49,996 nt of DNA. Origin: a virus. Made by a program: the position numbers and the translations under genes. Below, in pieces: positions 6,418 to 13,901 of this stretch (its first letter is position 1; each line of letters starts with the position of its first letter). Location: positions 1-49,996 of the IMG/VR virus record IMGVR_UViG_3300023210_000050, one strand, 5' to 3'. Under the pieces are notes generated by a model that saw nothing but the letters and a program-made list of their open reading frames with translations, searched no databases and had not been told where the DNA came from.

Positions 6418-6666
6418 ATGATTATTGTTGAAAATACTGAAACAATGCACCAATTCGAAGGCGAGTCTTTAGATTTTCTAATCGATGATTCTACACAGAT
6501 AGGAGAGGTTTTTTTAGACGGAAATCTCATATTCCAGGCCGATGACGTCGTAGATGAAGATCAATTAGAAAATGAATTTTATAATGAATTCGCTATCATC
6601 AAAAAAGATGATGAATGGGATGTTGAATTAGAAGATGATTTCAACGAAATAGATAACTGGGAATAG
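6418..6666 (+). CDS. very acidic hypothetical protein, 82 aa
   Basis: Begins 5 nt after the microprotein stop. About a third of the residues are Asp or Glu, including QADDVVDEDQLENEF and a C-terminal run ending DDFNEIDNWE. It could mimic DNA or bind a basic partner such as the histone-like protein encoded 28 nt downstream; this is speculation from charge and position. No family is recognised. Confidence 0.75.
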   Translation: MIIVENTETMHQFEGESLDFLIDDSTQIGEVFLDGNLIFQADDVVDEDQLENEFYNEFAIIKKDDEWDVELEDDFNEIDNWE

Positions 6667-6668
6667 CA

Positions 6669-6676
6669 TATTTATA
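6669..6676 (+). promoter_or_regulatory. late-promoter-type motif TATTTATA
   Basis: CATATTTATATTAAATGAGGAG: the motif ends 17 nt before the ATG at 6694 and is followed at once by a GAGGAG ribosome binding site. Confidence 0.55.
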
Positions 6677-6693
6677 TTAAATGAGGAGTAGTT

Positions 6694-6879
6694 ATGACAT
6701 CAAATGAGTTATACGACACAATGGATGCACAATGGAGTGAGTTTAAAGACAATCATTCTAAATTTGTAGAAAAAGGTAATCGTGCCGCCGCGACAAGAGC
6801 ACGAAAGGCGATAGGAGAACTTAAGAAACTGGTAACTGAATATAGAAAACAATCAGTATCAGAATCAAAAAAGGCTTAA
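6694..6879 (+). CDS. histone H1-like (Hc1-type) DNA-binding protein
   Basis: A 61-aa helical protein whose core, KFVEKGNRAAATRARKAI then GELKKLVTEYRK, matches the pattern I know from Hc1-type histone-like proteins of Chlamydia and Bacteroidota (F-x-x-K-G-N-K-A-A-G-T-R-x-R-K then a Lys-rich helix). Such proteins coat or condense DNA. The N-terminal part (SNELYDTMDAQWSEF) is acidic. A strong GAGGAG site and a late-type promoter precede it, which fits large-scale late synthesis, for instance to compact phage DNA or to be packaged. The gene overlaps none of its neighbours and is 1 nt from the next. Confidence 0.75.
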   Translation: MTSNELYDTMDAQWSEFKDNHSKFVEKGNRAAATRARKAIGELKKLVTEYRKQSVSESKKA

Positions 6880-6880
6880 T

Positions 6881-7279
6881 ATGGAAAATAAGGATCTACG
6901 AGAGAAATTAAATACGATTATTAAAGAAGAGATTAATAACGTTTTAGTTGAGCGCACATATAAATACGGTGGTTTGCTCGACCCTAAAAACTTCGACCCG
7001 ATAGATCCGGAAATTCATGTTGCTGGATATGGAACGTTAGCTAGATCCATACTACGTAACGAGATTGCTAAACGATTAGAAGGAACTGCCAGGACAGCCA
7101 AAACAGCTGCCGCTGGCGGAACTGGATCGTATCGGATGTATAAAAATTTAATTGCTGATCTTGAAGATAAAAGTCTTTTGAATCAATTTATACAAGCCGA
7201 AGTGGAAGTTGCCCAGCAGCTAGAAGATATACGAACTAAAGGTGGTAGACGTTCTACTCCAATCCCGAGGCAGTTTTAA
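6881..7279 (+). CDS. putative head-packaged protein, 132 aa
   Basis: The N-terminus (MENKDLREKLNTIIKEEINN...) is an amphipathic helix ending L-V-E at residue 24, followed by RTYKYGG. This matches the recurrent targeting-plus-cleavage pattern of this window (L/I-x-E, as cut by T4 gp21). After cleavage a basic 108-aa body would remain, with ARTAKTAAAGGTGSYR in the middle and RTKGGRRSTPIPRQF at the end, suitable for DNA contact. No family is recognised for the body. It lies 1 nt behind the histone-like gene. Confidence 0.8.
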   Translation: MENKDLREKLNTIIKEEINNVLVERTYKYGGLLDPKNFDPIDPEIHVAGYGTLARSILRNEIAKRLEGTARTAKTAAAGGTGSYRMYKNLIADLEDKSLLNQFIQAEVEVAQQLEDIRTKGGRRSTPIPRQF

Positions 7280-7281
7280 TC

Positions 7282-7884
7282 ATGGGACAGGGATACCAAG
7301 CAGCTAAAAAATTAATTGCACAGTTAAGAGCAAAAACTTATCGTAAATTAGACGATGATGAGCTTCTAGAATTCCGTAAAGAAATGATAGAACATCTCGG
7401 AGGTACATTAAAAGAATCAATTGATGAAGCGCTCGATCATAAAATAGAAGCCATCGAAGATTCAATCCTTTCTGGATTAGCCGAGATGTTAGGAATGAAA
7501 AAATCGAAATTATTTAATGATATCATTCGAATGAATCCGATACCGGCTCGCGACTTATCAAATCTAGCTAAGCATTTGAAACCAGTACTGGATGGTATGA
7601 ATGAGGGTTCGATCACACGATATAATCAAGGTGATGATATAAGCCTATTAGCTCGAGAGGTTGCTAAGATAATAGGTATTAATCTAGATCCAGCAGAATT
7701 CTATGAGTACTTGCATGACTATTCTAGAGATAAGCTGTATGGCGAGTATGGTTTAGATGCGGATGAATTAGAGGTGTTAGAGGATGCGTTTGCTGAGATT
7801 GAACAAGAAGCTGTAGGACAAACTAACATAAACACAAGTAAAGTCAAAGCTACAGAATTATATAAACAGTATATAAAGTATTAA
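7282..7884 (+). CDS. hypothetical helical protein, 200 aa
   Basis: Starts 2 nt after the preceding stop and ends 1 nt before the next start, so it is sandwiched between two putatively packaged proteins. The sequence is helical and charged throughout (KLIAQLRAKTYRKLDDDELLEF, LEVLEDAFAEIEQEAVGQ), without TM segments or catalytic motifs. It lacks the N-terminal targeting peptide of its two neighbours. A scaffold or head-associated role is an inference from position. Confidence 0.8.
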   Translation: MGQGYQAAKKLIAQLRAKTYRKLDDDELLEFRKEMIEHLGGTLKESIDEALDHKIEAIEDSILSGLAEMLGMKKSKLFNDIIRMNPIPARDLSNLAKHLKPVLDGMNEGSITRYNQGDDISLLAREVAKIIGINLDPAEFYEYLHDYSRDKLYGEYGLDADELEVLEDAFAEIEQEAVGQTNINTSKVKATELYKQYIKY

Positions 7885-7885
7885 G

Positions 7886-8398
7886 ATGAAAAAATCCGAA
7901 CTTAAAAAAATTATTAACGAAGAAGTTAACCGAGTATTAAAAGAATATACCGACCATGACTTCTCCGGCCGAAGCTTGACATCTAAAATTAACAAACCAG
8001 ATATGTTCGGTCAACAAGCATTTGATGAATTATTTCCATTGGGGTCTAGAAGCGAGAGCAAGGCTTTACAAGCTTTAAAGGCACATGATAAAAGTCCTAT
8101 CAAAGCAAGAATGGGGAGGTATGCTCCGATGTTTGTACATGTTCAATATCATGAGTTTGAAGATGAAGCTGGTGAGAAATATTCGGTACATCAAAGTCAA
8201 TATTACAATTCGAACTTCAAAGATAAAGAACCGGATTTCAATCCATCCGTGACAGTGCTAACATTGACAAAAATGGCCGATCCGGATAATCCATCACCTC
8301 AAGGCAAAAAAGATCAAAAATTAGGACAGATGATTGTTAAGACTGATGAGTATATTAAGGATTTAAAAGGTCTAAATATTTCCAAGCGTAGTTCATAA
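7886..8398 (+). CDS. putative head-packaged protein, 170 aa
   Basis: The N-terminus MKKSELKKIINEEVNRVLKE is the cleanest example of the recurrent peptide: charged helix, I-I-x-E-E, then L-K-E at residue 20 before Tyr21. Processing would leave a 150-aa mixed alpha/beta domain with a Tyr/His-rich part (MFVHVQYHEFEDEAG, SVHQSQYYNSNFKDKEP). The fold is not recognised. It is the last gene of the unit; a class 1 promoter follows at 8409. Confidence 0.8.
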   Translation: MKKSELKKIINEEVNRVLKEYTDHDFSGRSLTSKINKPDMFGQQAFDELFPLGSRSESKALQALKAHDKSPIKARMGRYAPMFVHVQYHEFEDEAGEKYSVHQSQYYNSNFKDKEPDFNPSVTVLTLTKMADPDNPSPQGKKDQKLGQMIVKTDEYIKDLKGLNISKRSS

Positions 8399-8408
8399 TT
8401 AAAGTAAT

Positions 8409-8468
8409 AAAAAAGCTTCAAAAAGATTAGGTTTATTGAAATAAAATCGTTATATTTATATAAGATTA
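8409..8468 (+). promoter_or_regulatory. class 1 (early) promoter, copy C
   Basis: A-tract with AAGCTTC, then TTAGGT (8427-8432), an 18-nt spacer, and TATATT (8451-8456) continuing as TATA. The leader to the ATG at 8486 is short, A-rich and without hairpin. Confidence 0.7.
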
Positions 8469-8485
8469 ATTTAAAAACATAAAGA

Positions 8486-8698
8486 ATGAGTTATTACGTA
8501 GCAAAAGTAAAAGTAGCCGTTGATACAGCTAAAGGCGTTAAACATGTATCGGAATCCTATCTAGTAAATGCAGCAACAGTCACCCATGCAGAAGCATTAG
8601 TAAACAAAGATTTTCAGGACACAGGTGTTGAATTTGAAGTAAAGTCAGTTTCTGATACAAGAATCTGTAAGGTAATCGAATCTCAAAACTCCAATTAA
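8486..8698 (+). CDS. DUF4494-like small protein, 70 aa
   Basis: An alpha/beta mini-protein: two strands (YYVAKVKVAVDT), then SYLVNAATVTHAEALVNKDF, then EFEVKSVSDTRI. The block 'YLVNA-x-T-x-T-x-A-E-A' followed by an 'EF-x-V' strand is what I recall of DUF4494, a family found mainly in Bacteroidota. This supports the host guess, but I cannot verify it here. Role unknown. First gene of a unit behind a class 1 promoter; its TAA overlaps the next ATG. Confidence 0.75.
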   Translation: MSYYVAKVKVAVDTAKGVKHVSESYLVNAATVTHAEALVNKDFQDTGVEFEVKSVSDTRICKVIESQNSN

Positions 8699-9072
8699 TG
8701 ATGTATGTAGAAGGAGATTTAGTTGTTTTACGTACATATGACGTAAATCAAATCGGTGTAGTTACCAGCACTAGAAGAGCAAAAGGTAAGATAATTGGAT
8801 ATGATGTGAGAACCGAAAAGGGGTCTGCATATTGTATATGTACAGTTGATAAGCCATTAACCGGAAGAGATCGATCGGCATTTTCAATTAATTCAACATT
8901 AACAAGAGCCTTTCTTTCAGGCGATGTAGATACTAATATAGCGTATGATCGTAGAATAAGCGCTCATACAAGAGCTAACTATAATAGTGACTTATATCCG
9001 TTAGATGAAGATACCCAAATGGAAAAATGTAATGATTTTTCATTCCCAGTGGTAGGAGGTCGTTCATGGTAA
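8698..9072 (+). CDS. hypothetical protein, 124 aa
   Basis: Starts in a TAATG overlap (a second ATG follows directly at 8701). The opening, GDLVVLRTYDVNQIGVVTST then GYDVRTEKGSAYCICTVD, has the strand pattern of a small SH3-like barrel. A polar, Arg/Asp-rich second half follows. No family is recognised. Coupled to the DUF4494-like gene. Confidence 0.75.
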   Translation: MMYVEGDLVVLRTYDVNQIGVVTSTRRAKGKIIGYDVRTEKGSAYCICTVDKPLTGRDRSAFSINSTLTRAFLSGDVDTNIAYDRRISAHTRANYNSDLYPLDEDTQMEKCNDFSFPVVGGRSW

Positions 9073-9082
9073 ATTAAATATT

Positions 9083-9373
9083 ATGAACAAGGCACAAAGA
9101 CGAGTACTTAAACGATTTCCCGAAGCAAAGTTATCAGTAGATGAAAATGGCTATAGAATAGTTGTGGTTAATAATGTATCATTAACGGAAGAATATTTTC
9201 TGCCGGATACTAATGATGATGAACAAGCTTGGGAATACGCTGCCATTGCAGCAAAGGTCACTCAAAATTTTAATAGGACACATCCGGCTAGAATCGATAG
9301 TACGTCGTTAGAAGAAAAAATCGGCAGGATAGAAAATAGAAAACGAAAAGGAAGAGTAAATGCTAAAAGATAA
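9083..9373 (+). CDS. small basic hypothetical protein, 96 aa
   Basis: Basic ends frame an acidic middle: MNKAQRRVLKRFPEAKL at the start and RIENRKRKGRVNAKR at the finish. The layout (helix, two strands, acidic helix) resembles small nucleic-acid-binding proteins, but no family is recognised. Its end overlaps the next gene by 14 nt. Confidence 0.75.
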   Translation: MNKAQRRVLKRFPEAKLSVDENGYRIVVVNNVSLTEEYFLPDTNDDEQAWEYAAIAAKVTQNFNRTHPARIDSTSLEEKIGRIENRKRKGRVNAKR

Positions 9374-10130
9374 ATTAATTCAATTAAAAAAAGTATTAGG
9401 TGTTCCGGATAAAGCCGGTCCAGATCAAGATACTATAATAACTGATGAACCGGTTATTAAAGATGAAGATGGTAATGAACATGTAGTAAATTCAATCGAA
9501 CAAATTACCGCAACCGGTGATGAAGAAGATGAAATGAACAATGTCCATGGACAGGCCGGCGATGCATCATATATAAAGTATTCTGCAGAAGTAGTTGGTT
9601 TTGATAATCGTGAATTGCAATGGAATGCATATCGGATGATTTCATCGTATGCTGATAGTGATAGTATTATTGACTTTGGTTGTGGTCGTGGTGATTTTTC
9701 TGCATATTGGAAAAGTGAGCATGCTGATCGCGATCTAGATTATATCGGTATTGATTTAAATGAACCATTAATTAATGCAGGCCGGGAATTATATCCGGAG
9801 GAAACTATACTAGTAAGTGATTGGTTTTCATTGGATACGGATTTGGCTCGTGATTGGGCCATTAATGTAGGATCATCTAATTTACGGTATGATGCTGATA
9901 TAACAATGAAGGATTTGGATTATACAAAAAAAACTATAAATGCTATGTATAATCATTGTAATCGAGGTGTTGTAGTAGCATTGGCTTCGAAGTATACATC
10001 TATTGAAGATGATTTAATTAATTACGACCCAGGTAATATTTTGAATTGGGCAAAAGAAGAATTTGGAAACGTCGCAATTGACCATTCTATGGGAGATGAC
10101 GTATTTGTTTTAATAATATATAAAGTTTAA
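9360..10130 (+). CDS. class I SAM-dependent methyltransferase
   Basis: After about 75 acidic, low-complexity residues comes a Rossmann-type methyltransferase. Motif I is IIDFGCGRGDFS (residues 103-114), and the ribose-binding acidic residue of motif II is in YIGIDLN (Asp132). A later DWFSLDTDL segment and the strand RGVVVALASKY fit motifs III and V. I see no DPPY/NPPY, so a DNA amino-methylase is unlikely. A small molecule, RNA or protein target cannot be chosen. The final hydrophobic strand DVFVLIIYKV closes the sheet. The start overlaps the upstream gene in another frame. Confidence 0.85.
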   Translation: MLKDKLIQLKKVLGVPDKAGPDQDTIITDEPVIKDEDGNEHVVNSIEQITATGDEEDEMNNVHGQAGDASYIKYSAEVVGFDNRELQWNAYRMISSYADSDSIIDFGCGRGDFSAYWKSEHADRDLDYIGIDLNEPLINAGRELYPEETILVSDWFSLDTDLARDWAINVGSSNLRYDADITMKDLDYTKKTINAMYNHCNRGVVVALASKYTSIEDDLINYDPGNILNWAKEEFGNVAIDHSMGDDVFVLIIYKV

Positions 10131-10134
10131 ATTT

Positions 10135-10398
10135 ATGAGCATAAATGGAAGATATGGAATCGATGAGAACCGCGTGAAGCGATTTGGAAAGAATTACGCA
10201 AGTATTGATTTTGATATTAAAGATGATCTCCGTGGAGAAGAATATCGAACTAAAGGCGAATATATAACAGTTGGTAATTTTGTTATCGATAATAAGAATG
10301 TTCCGGTAACTATTAAAGAAATAGAAAAAATCGAAGAAACAGCAAGAGAGGCACTATCTGCATTACGGCAGATGTATCAGCTAGGGTTGATGAGATAG
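10135..10398 (+). CDS. hypothetical protein, 87 aa
   Basis: ATG 10135, 4 nt behind the methyltransferase. Polar N-terminal half (ENRVKRFGKNYASIDFDIKDD) and a C-terminal helix (IEKIEETAREALSALRQMYQ). Its TAG overlaps the GTG of the next gene (TAGTG). No family is recognised. Confidence 0.75.
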   Translation: MSINGRYGIDENRVKRFGKNYASIDFDIKDDLRGEEYRTKGEYITVGNFVIDNKNVPVTIKEIEKIEETAREALSALRQMYQLGLMR

Positions 10399-10844
10399 TG
10401 GGGTTTCATAAACGGCGAATATCCGGTGATCTTATAAGAGAGATATATATCCAACGAGGCATTGCCGGATTGAAATCGTTATTATCGGCAGATGCATTTA
10501 TAACGACTTCTGGGTTGGCATCTGATTTTATCGAGTTAGCAAATTCAGAATTACCAGAAGATGATTTCTGGATAGCTGCCGAAAAACTAGTAATTAATGA
10601 TATTTATAACAAAGATATGTACGGTCCCGATGACTTAAATGCAAACATACCTACTGCGGGTATATACGAAATTTTATATAATTCTGATTACTCTAGAGAA
10701 CAGAAAATAATAGAATTGAAAACATATTTGTCTCGGTACCGGAAAGAAATATTAGCAGAAGATGGGATTGATTATACGTATGCAGCATCAATAATTATAA
10801 ATGAATATTATGCAAAGATTAAACGAACTGAAAATAACGGATGA
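10398..10844 (+). CDS. hypothetical protein, 148 aa, GTG start
   Basis: GTG at 10398 overlaps the preceding stop by one base, so coupling probably drives initiation. A helical protein with a hydrophobic core pattern and a C-terminal helix ending NEYYAKIKRTENNG. It overlaps the next gene by 44 nt in another frame. No known motif. Confidence 0.7.
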   Translation: MGFHKRRISGDLIREIYIQRGIAGLKSLLSADAFITTSGLASDFIELANSELPEDDFWIAAEKLVINDIYNKDMYGPDDLNANIPTAGIYEILYNSDYSREQKIIELKTYLSRYRKEILAEDGIDYTYAASIIINEYYAKIKRTENNG

Positions 10845-11226
10845 AGAATTTGATTTGTTTTGGATACTTTCGGGTACTGAAAAAATTGAATTTGTATATA
10901 ATGCATTAGAGATCGGGGTATCCGATGCCATGGCTATGTTATTAACAAAAAGTTTAAGTGCCCATAGCCATGAAAGAGATAATTTCAAGTCATCAGAAGA
11001 CCTATTAGTCGGACCACATAGATTAAATATTTCTCTTATGAATAATATAATTACGTTCAATTCAGATAGTATACGTGTTATCCGTTCATTTGTAAAGAAA
11101 TTTTATAGAGATGGTCATATATTATTATCCGATAAGACTATAAAAAAAGAACCGGAGATTGATATATACCGTTATTTTAAAGCATACAAGATTCTCAAAT
11201 TAGGCGCGCCTATTTGCGAAAATTGA
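10801..11226 (+). CDS. hypothetical helical protein, 141 aa
   Basis: ATG 10801 lies within the previous gene; ATG 10810 is an alternative that shortens the overlap. Helical, acidic start (LNELKITDEEFDLFWIL) and basic C-terminal third (RSFVKKFYRDGHILLSDKTIKKE). It is similar in size and style to its upstream neighbour, but I cannot show homology. Last gene of the unit that starts at 8486. Confidence 0.7.
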   Translation: MNIMQRLNELKITDEEFDLFWILSGTEKIEFVYNALEIGVSDAMAMLLTKSLSAHSHERDNFKSSEDLLVGPHRLNISLMNNIITFNSDSIRVIRSFVKKFYRDGHILLSDKTIKKEPEIDIYRYFKAYKILKLGAPICEN

Positions 11227-11248
11227 TATATATATATGATAGTAATTA

Positions 11249-11292
11249 ATTAACACTGCGGGTTAATGATTATGTTAAAACTAATGTTTAAC
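11249..11292 (+). promoter_or_regulatory. two inverted repeats of TTAAC half-sites ahead of hsp20
   Basis: ATTAAC (11249-11254) pairs with GTTAAT (11262-11267), and GTTAAA (11274-11279) with TTTAAC (11287-11292). Both have 7-nt spacers, and both lie in the 95-nt gap before the Hsp20 gene. They could be an operator, but in AT-rich DNA chance is possible. Confidence 0.3.
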
Positions 11293-11321
11293 AATACAAC
11301 GACTATTTAAGGAGGTCAATT

Positions 11322-11735
11322 ATGGGAACACTAACACAATACGGCACATCGCCATTCGATATTTTATTCAGAAATTTTTTCGATATAGACGGGGAATTTG
11401 CCCCATTCAATCAAATAAGAGTCAATCATCCAGTTGATATATATGAGGCCGATGAGGGTCTTAATATTGATATTGCATGCGTCGGCTTAACTAAAAAAGA
11501 TATCAAGCTCACGATAGAAGGAGATATTTTAAGAGTAGAATATAAAAAAGATTCTAACTCAGAAACAACTGACTATATTCAACGTAATATAGCAAAACGC
11601 GCTTTTAACTTTGGATGGAGAATCTCTAGGAGATTTGATTTATCTAAATTAGATGCAAAGTTACAAAATGGATTGCTTCATCTTTATACACCTATAGGGG
11701 AAGATGCAAAATCTAAAACAGTTACAATAAAATAA
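11322..11735 (+). CDS. Hsp20 small heat-shock protein
   Basis: A 137-aa alpha-crystallin-type chaperone. The N-terminal arm (residues 1-35) is Phe-rich, then the beta-sandwich begins with PVDIYEADEGLNIDIACVGL, continues through KKDIKLTIEGDILRVEYKK, and ends with the strand LQNGLLHLYTPIG (the conserved 'x-G-x-L-x-x-P' near-C-terminal block). Such proteins hold unfolded proteins for refolding. T4-like phages of marine bacteria often carry one, possibly to help virion protein folding. A strong AAGGAGG site 6 nt before the ATG suggests high expression. Confidence 0.9.
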   Translation: MGTLTQYGTSPFDILFRNFFDIDGEFAPFNQIRVNHPVDIYEADEGLNIDIACVGLTKKDIKLTIEGDILRVEYKKDSNSETTDYIQRNIAKRAFNFGWRISRRFDLSKLDAKLQNGLLHLYTPIGEDAKSKTVTIK

Positions 11736-11751
11736 TTTAATCATACCCGCA

Positions 11752-11943
11752 GTGTTTAATTATCAAGTCATAGAATTCCAAGGTCAGAAACTTATAGTAC
11801 GTAGACGTATTCGTGAGAGTAGTTTAATCCCGGGATATAGTACTGAAGAACTAATGAAATGGTCTAGGTCCGATAAACTTCTTCGTAAGGAGGGTTATAT
11901 TTGGTGTTGTGAAATTATACAAGACGCTGAAATAATCGATTAA
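11752..11943 (+). CDS. small hypothetical protein, 63 aa, GTG start
   Basis: GTG at 11752 lies 16 nt behind the hsp20 stop, without a clear ribosome binding site. No ATG occurs before residue 33. The chain is basic at first (GQKLIVRRRIRESSLIPGYS) and hydrophobic with two adjacent Cys at the end (YIWCCEIIQDAEII). No family is recognised. A poly-T/poly-A stretch and a class 1 promoter follow at once. Confidence 0.6.
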   Translation: MFNYQVIEFQGQKLIVRRRIRESSLIPGYSTEELMKWSRSDKLLRKEGYIWCCEIIQDAEIID

Positions 11944-11952
11944 ACTTTTTTT

Positions 11953-12021
11953 AAAAAAGCTTGAAATAAATTAGGATTTACGAGAAATCTACCTTATATT
12001 TATAGTATAAGATTAAGAGCT
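11953..12021 (+). promoter_or_regulatory. class 1 (early) promoter, copy D
   Basis: AAAAAAGCTTG precedes TTAGGA (11971-11976), an 18-nt spacer and TATATT (11995-12000) continuing as TATA. The leader is only about 15 nt and lacks the hairpin of copies A and B. Confidence 0.75.
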
Positions 12022-12261
12022 ATGAAAAAAGATGAAAAAATAAAGTATTTTGCCCCTTACATAATTGGAGGTCAAATTTATGGATTATTTGAAGCAAAGG
12101 TTGTTAGAGTTAATAAAAAGACAATGACTGTTCAAAGAACCGTTGGAGATTGGAATTATCATAGAAGAATTCCTTTTTTCTTCCTCGAATCTGATAATTT
12201 TGAAGAAATTGAAAAAAGAAAATATGCGTTTGGAGACAACCCCATTTTTGTAAAAAAATAA
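12022..12261 (+). CDS. small basic hypothetical protein, 79 aa
   Basis: First gene behind promoter copy D. Alternating strands (GQIYGLFEAKVVRVNKKTMTV, NYHRRIPFFFLE) suggest a beta barrel of SH3 or KOW type, which is consistent with its basic charge. Not recognised. The next gene starts 8 nt later. Confidence 0.75.
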   Translation: MKKDEKIKYFAPYIIGGQIYGLFEAKVVRVNKKTMTVQRTVGDWNYHRRIPFFFLESDNFEEIEKRKYAFGDNPIFVKK

Positions 12262-12269
12262 AAAGAGAT

Positions 12270-12584
12270 ATGAAACTATTAAAAGACATTAAACAAATTA
12301 GAAAAATTTTAGAAACCCAAGAAATTAAGTTCACCGTAAAAGGTATTACGTCGTATGAAAGAACAGATACCGGCGATTATCGCGATGTTCCTAAGGTATT
12401 AAGGACAAATATATATGATGGACCAATCACCGAATCAATAAGTGATGATTTTTATCGCGCTTCGATGAATATTAATAAGTTTGGACCATCATCGGTTACA
12501 TTATATACATATAATTTAGTCGGTGTTAAAAGTAAATCTAGAATCAAATACGAAGACGTTACAATCCTAGATAAGGATAATTAA
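12270..12584 (+). CDS. hypothetical protein, 104 aa
   Basis: Context GAGATATG without Shine-Dalgarno, as in the 2-5 kb cluster. Starts with a basic helix (MKLLKDIKQIRKILETQEIKF), then mixed strands. No family is recognised. Second and probably last gene of the copy D unit. Confidence 0.75.
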   Translation: MKLLKDIKQIRKILETQEIKFTVKGITSYERTDTGDYRDVPKVLRTNIYDGPITESISDDFYRASMNINKFGPSSVTLYTYNLVGVKSKSRIKYEDVTILDKDN

Positions 12585-12601
12585 AATAATATTGCTATCA
12601 G

Positions 12602-12625
12602 CTCAAAAGATAAAGCGTTTTTGAG
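12602..12625 (+). terminator. weak hairpin, possible terminator
   Basis: CTCAAAA (12602-12608) pairs with TTTTGAG (12619-12625) around a 10-nt loop, between the 104-aa gene and the late-type motif at 12634. There is no T-tract after it, so termination is uncertain. Confidence 0.3.
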
Positions 12626-12633
12626 TAATGTGA

Positions 12634-12640
12634 TATTTAT
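12634..12640 (+). promoter_or_regulatory. late-promoter-type motif TATTTAT
   Basis: TGATATTTATGTATAT ends 25 nt before the ATG at 12666. This is the most divergent of the set (G at position 8). Confidence 0.4.
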
Positions 12641-12665
12641 GTATATAAAAGAAAAAGGTTTTATT

Positions 12666-12836
12666 ATGAAAGATAAAGATAATGTACTAAGGCAATTAGA
12701 TGAAGCAGATAACATGGTTCAAATTTTAGCAGGGTTAGCTTCAAAACGAGCAATTCAGACAGATGAGGCAGTTCGAAGATTAAATGAAATTCGCAGGAAG
12801 CTTCGATTCGTCCATGAGCGAGTAACTATAAGTTAA
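12666..12836 (+). CDS. small helical protein, 56 aa
   Basis: The frame opens at 12621, but the start at 12666 is preferred since an earlier start would place the promoter-like motif inside the gene. The chain is one or two charged helices (EADNMVQILAGLASKRAIQT, RRLNEIRRKLRFVHER) and could form a coiled coil. No family is recognised. It precedes the coiled-coil membrane protein by 1 nt. Confidence 0.65.
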   Translation: MKDKDNVLRQLDEADNMVQILAGLASKRAIQTDEAVRRLNEIRRKLRFVHERVTIS

Positions 12837-12837
12837 A

Positions 12838-13884
12838 ATGAAACGCATATTGCCATATGTAATTATTCTCGCTGCATTAACTTTAGCTGGGTCTGCAGCG
12901 TTTTACTCTGTCTCCGGTCTTTCTAAGTTTTATGCTGGAGCATCGACAGCTGTAATCATAATGGGTACGGCTATTGAAGCGTCAAAATTAATAGCCACTT
13001 CCGTATTACATCAATATCATAAAACATTATCGATTGCAATTAAAGCATATCTATCAATAGCAATTTTAATATCAATGGTAATCACTAGTGCAGGGATTTA
13101 TGGATTTTTGGTATCGGCTTATCAAGAGACGGCTTTTAAATTAGAAATAGAAGAAGGAGTCATTCAAACAGAAAAAAACAAATTGATTGTATTTGAACAG
13201 ACCGCTGAAAATATTAAAACCGAACAAATATCATTAGATAACAGTATTTCGGCTGCGAACGCCAATATTCTTAAGTTAAGCGAAGGCCTTAGTAATAACG
13301 TAGTACAGTATACGGATGCTGATGGTAATGTACTAACTACACAAAGTAGCAGCACCAGAAGAATATTAAGAGACCAATTAGAATCATCATCTATATATCG
13401 TGATACCATGGCATCGAAACGAGATAGACTAGGTATTAAATATGCATCTATTAATGATTCGATATCAACGACTGGGATAAAAATATTACAAATTAAATCT
13501 AATTCGGATATCGCAGCGGAAATAGGACCACTAAAATATATATCAGAATTAACCGGTGGTTCAATGGCCAGCATAGTAAATTGGTTTACATTGCTAATCA
13601 TTATTGTATTCGATCCATTAGCAGTCGCATTAGTCATTGTATTGAATAATATACTAAAACCAAAAACTCCTGGCGGAAGTGAATTCGCTACCCCGGATGA
13701 TGAACAGGAGGAGGAGAGTAAAGCCGAGAGTGTTAAAGCCACAACTCCTCCTGTTAATTTAGAAACTACAAAAACAGTTATAACAGATTTATCACCTCCC
13801 GGGAAACTTCGAGATGATATCTATGATGAAAAAAAACCAAAACCCGAAAAAATTAAAACTCGGAATTCGTATTGGACTAAATAA
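12838..13884 (+). CDS. membrane protein with central coiled coil, 348 aa
   Basis: Three N-terminal hydrophobic segments (about residues 4-24, 30-50 and 68-92) are followed by a long helical, Gln/Glu/Lys-rich region (100-220) that looks like a coiled coil. A fourth membrane segment comes at about 243-268 (VNWFTLLIIIVFDPLAVALV). A polar Pro/Glu-rich tail (EEESKAESVKATTPPVN) ends the chain. This 3TM-coil-1TM layout is known to me from unannotated marine T4-like phage proteins. Topology would place the coil outside the membrane; holin-like or superinfection roles are guesses only. It starts 1 nt after the small helical protein. Confidence 0.75.
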   Translation: MKRILPYVIILAALTLAGSAAFYSVSGLSKFYAGASTAVIIMGTAIEASKLIATSVLHQYHKTLSIAIKAYLSIAILISMVITSAGIYGFLVSAYQETAFKLEIEEGVIQTEKNKLIVFEQTAENIKTEQISLDNSISAANANILKLSEGLSNNVVQYTDADGNVLTTQSSSTRRILRDQLESSSIYRDTMASKRDRLGIKYASINDSISTTGIKILQIKSNSDIAAEIGPLKYISELTGGSMASIVNWFTLLIIIVFDPLAVALVIVLNNILKPKTPGGSEFATPDDEQEEESKAESVKATTPPVNLETTKTVITDLSPPGKLRDDIYDEKKPKPEKIKTRNSYWTK

Positions 13885-13901
13885 TAATCAAAAACAAAAC
13901 A

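Noticed and set aside
7282-7884. 200-aa protein as another tagged head protein
   Set aside because: Its N-terminus is helical but shows no I/L pair plus L/I-x-E ending within the first 30 residues, although both neighbours have it.
13164-13742. 192-codon open frame on the - strand, Ser/Leu-rich
   Set aside because: Antisense to the coiled-coil membrane protein; its composition is the mirror of that gene.
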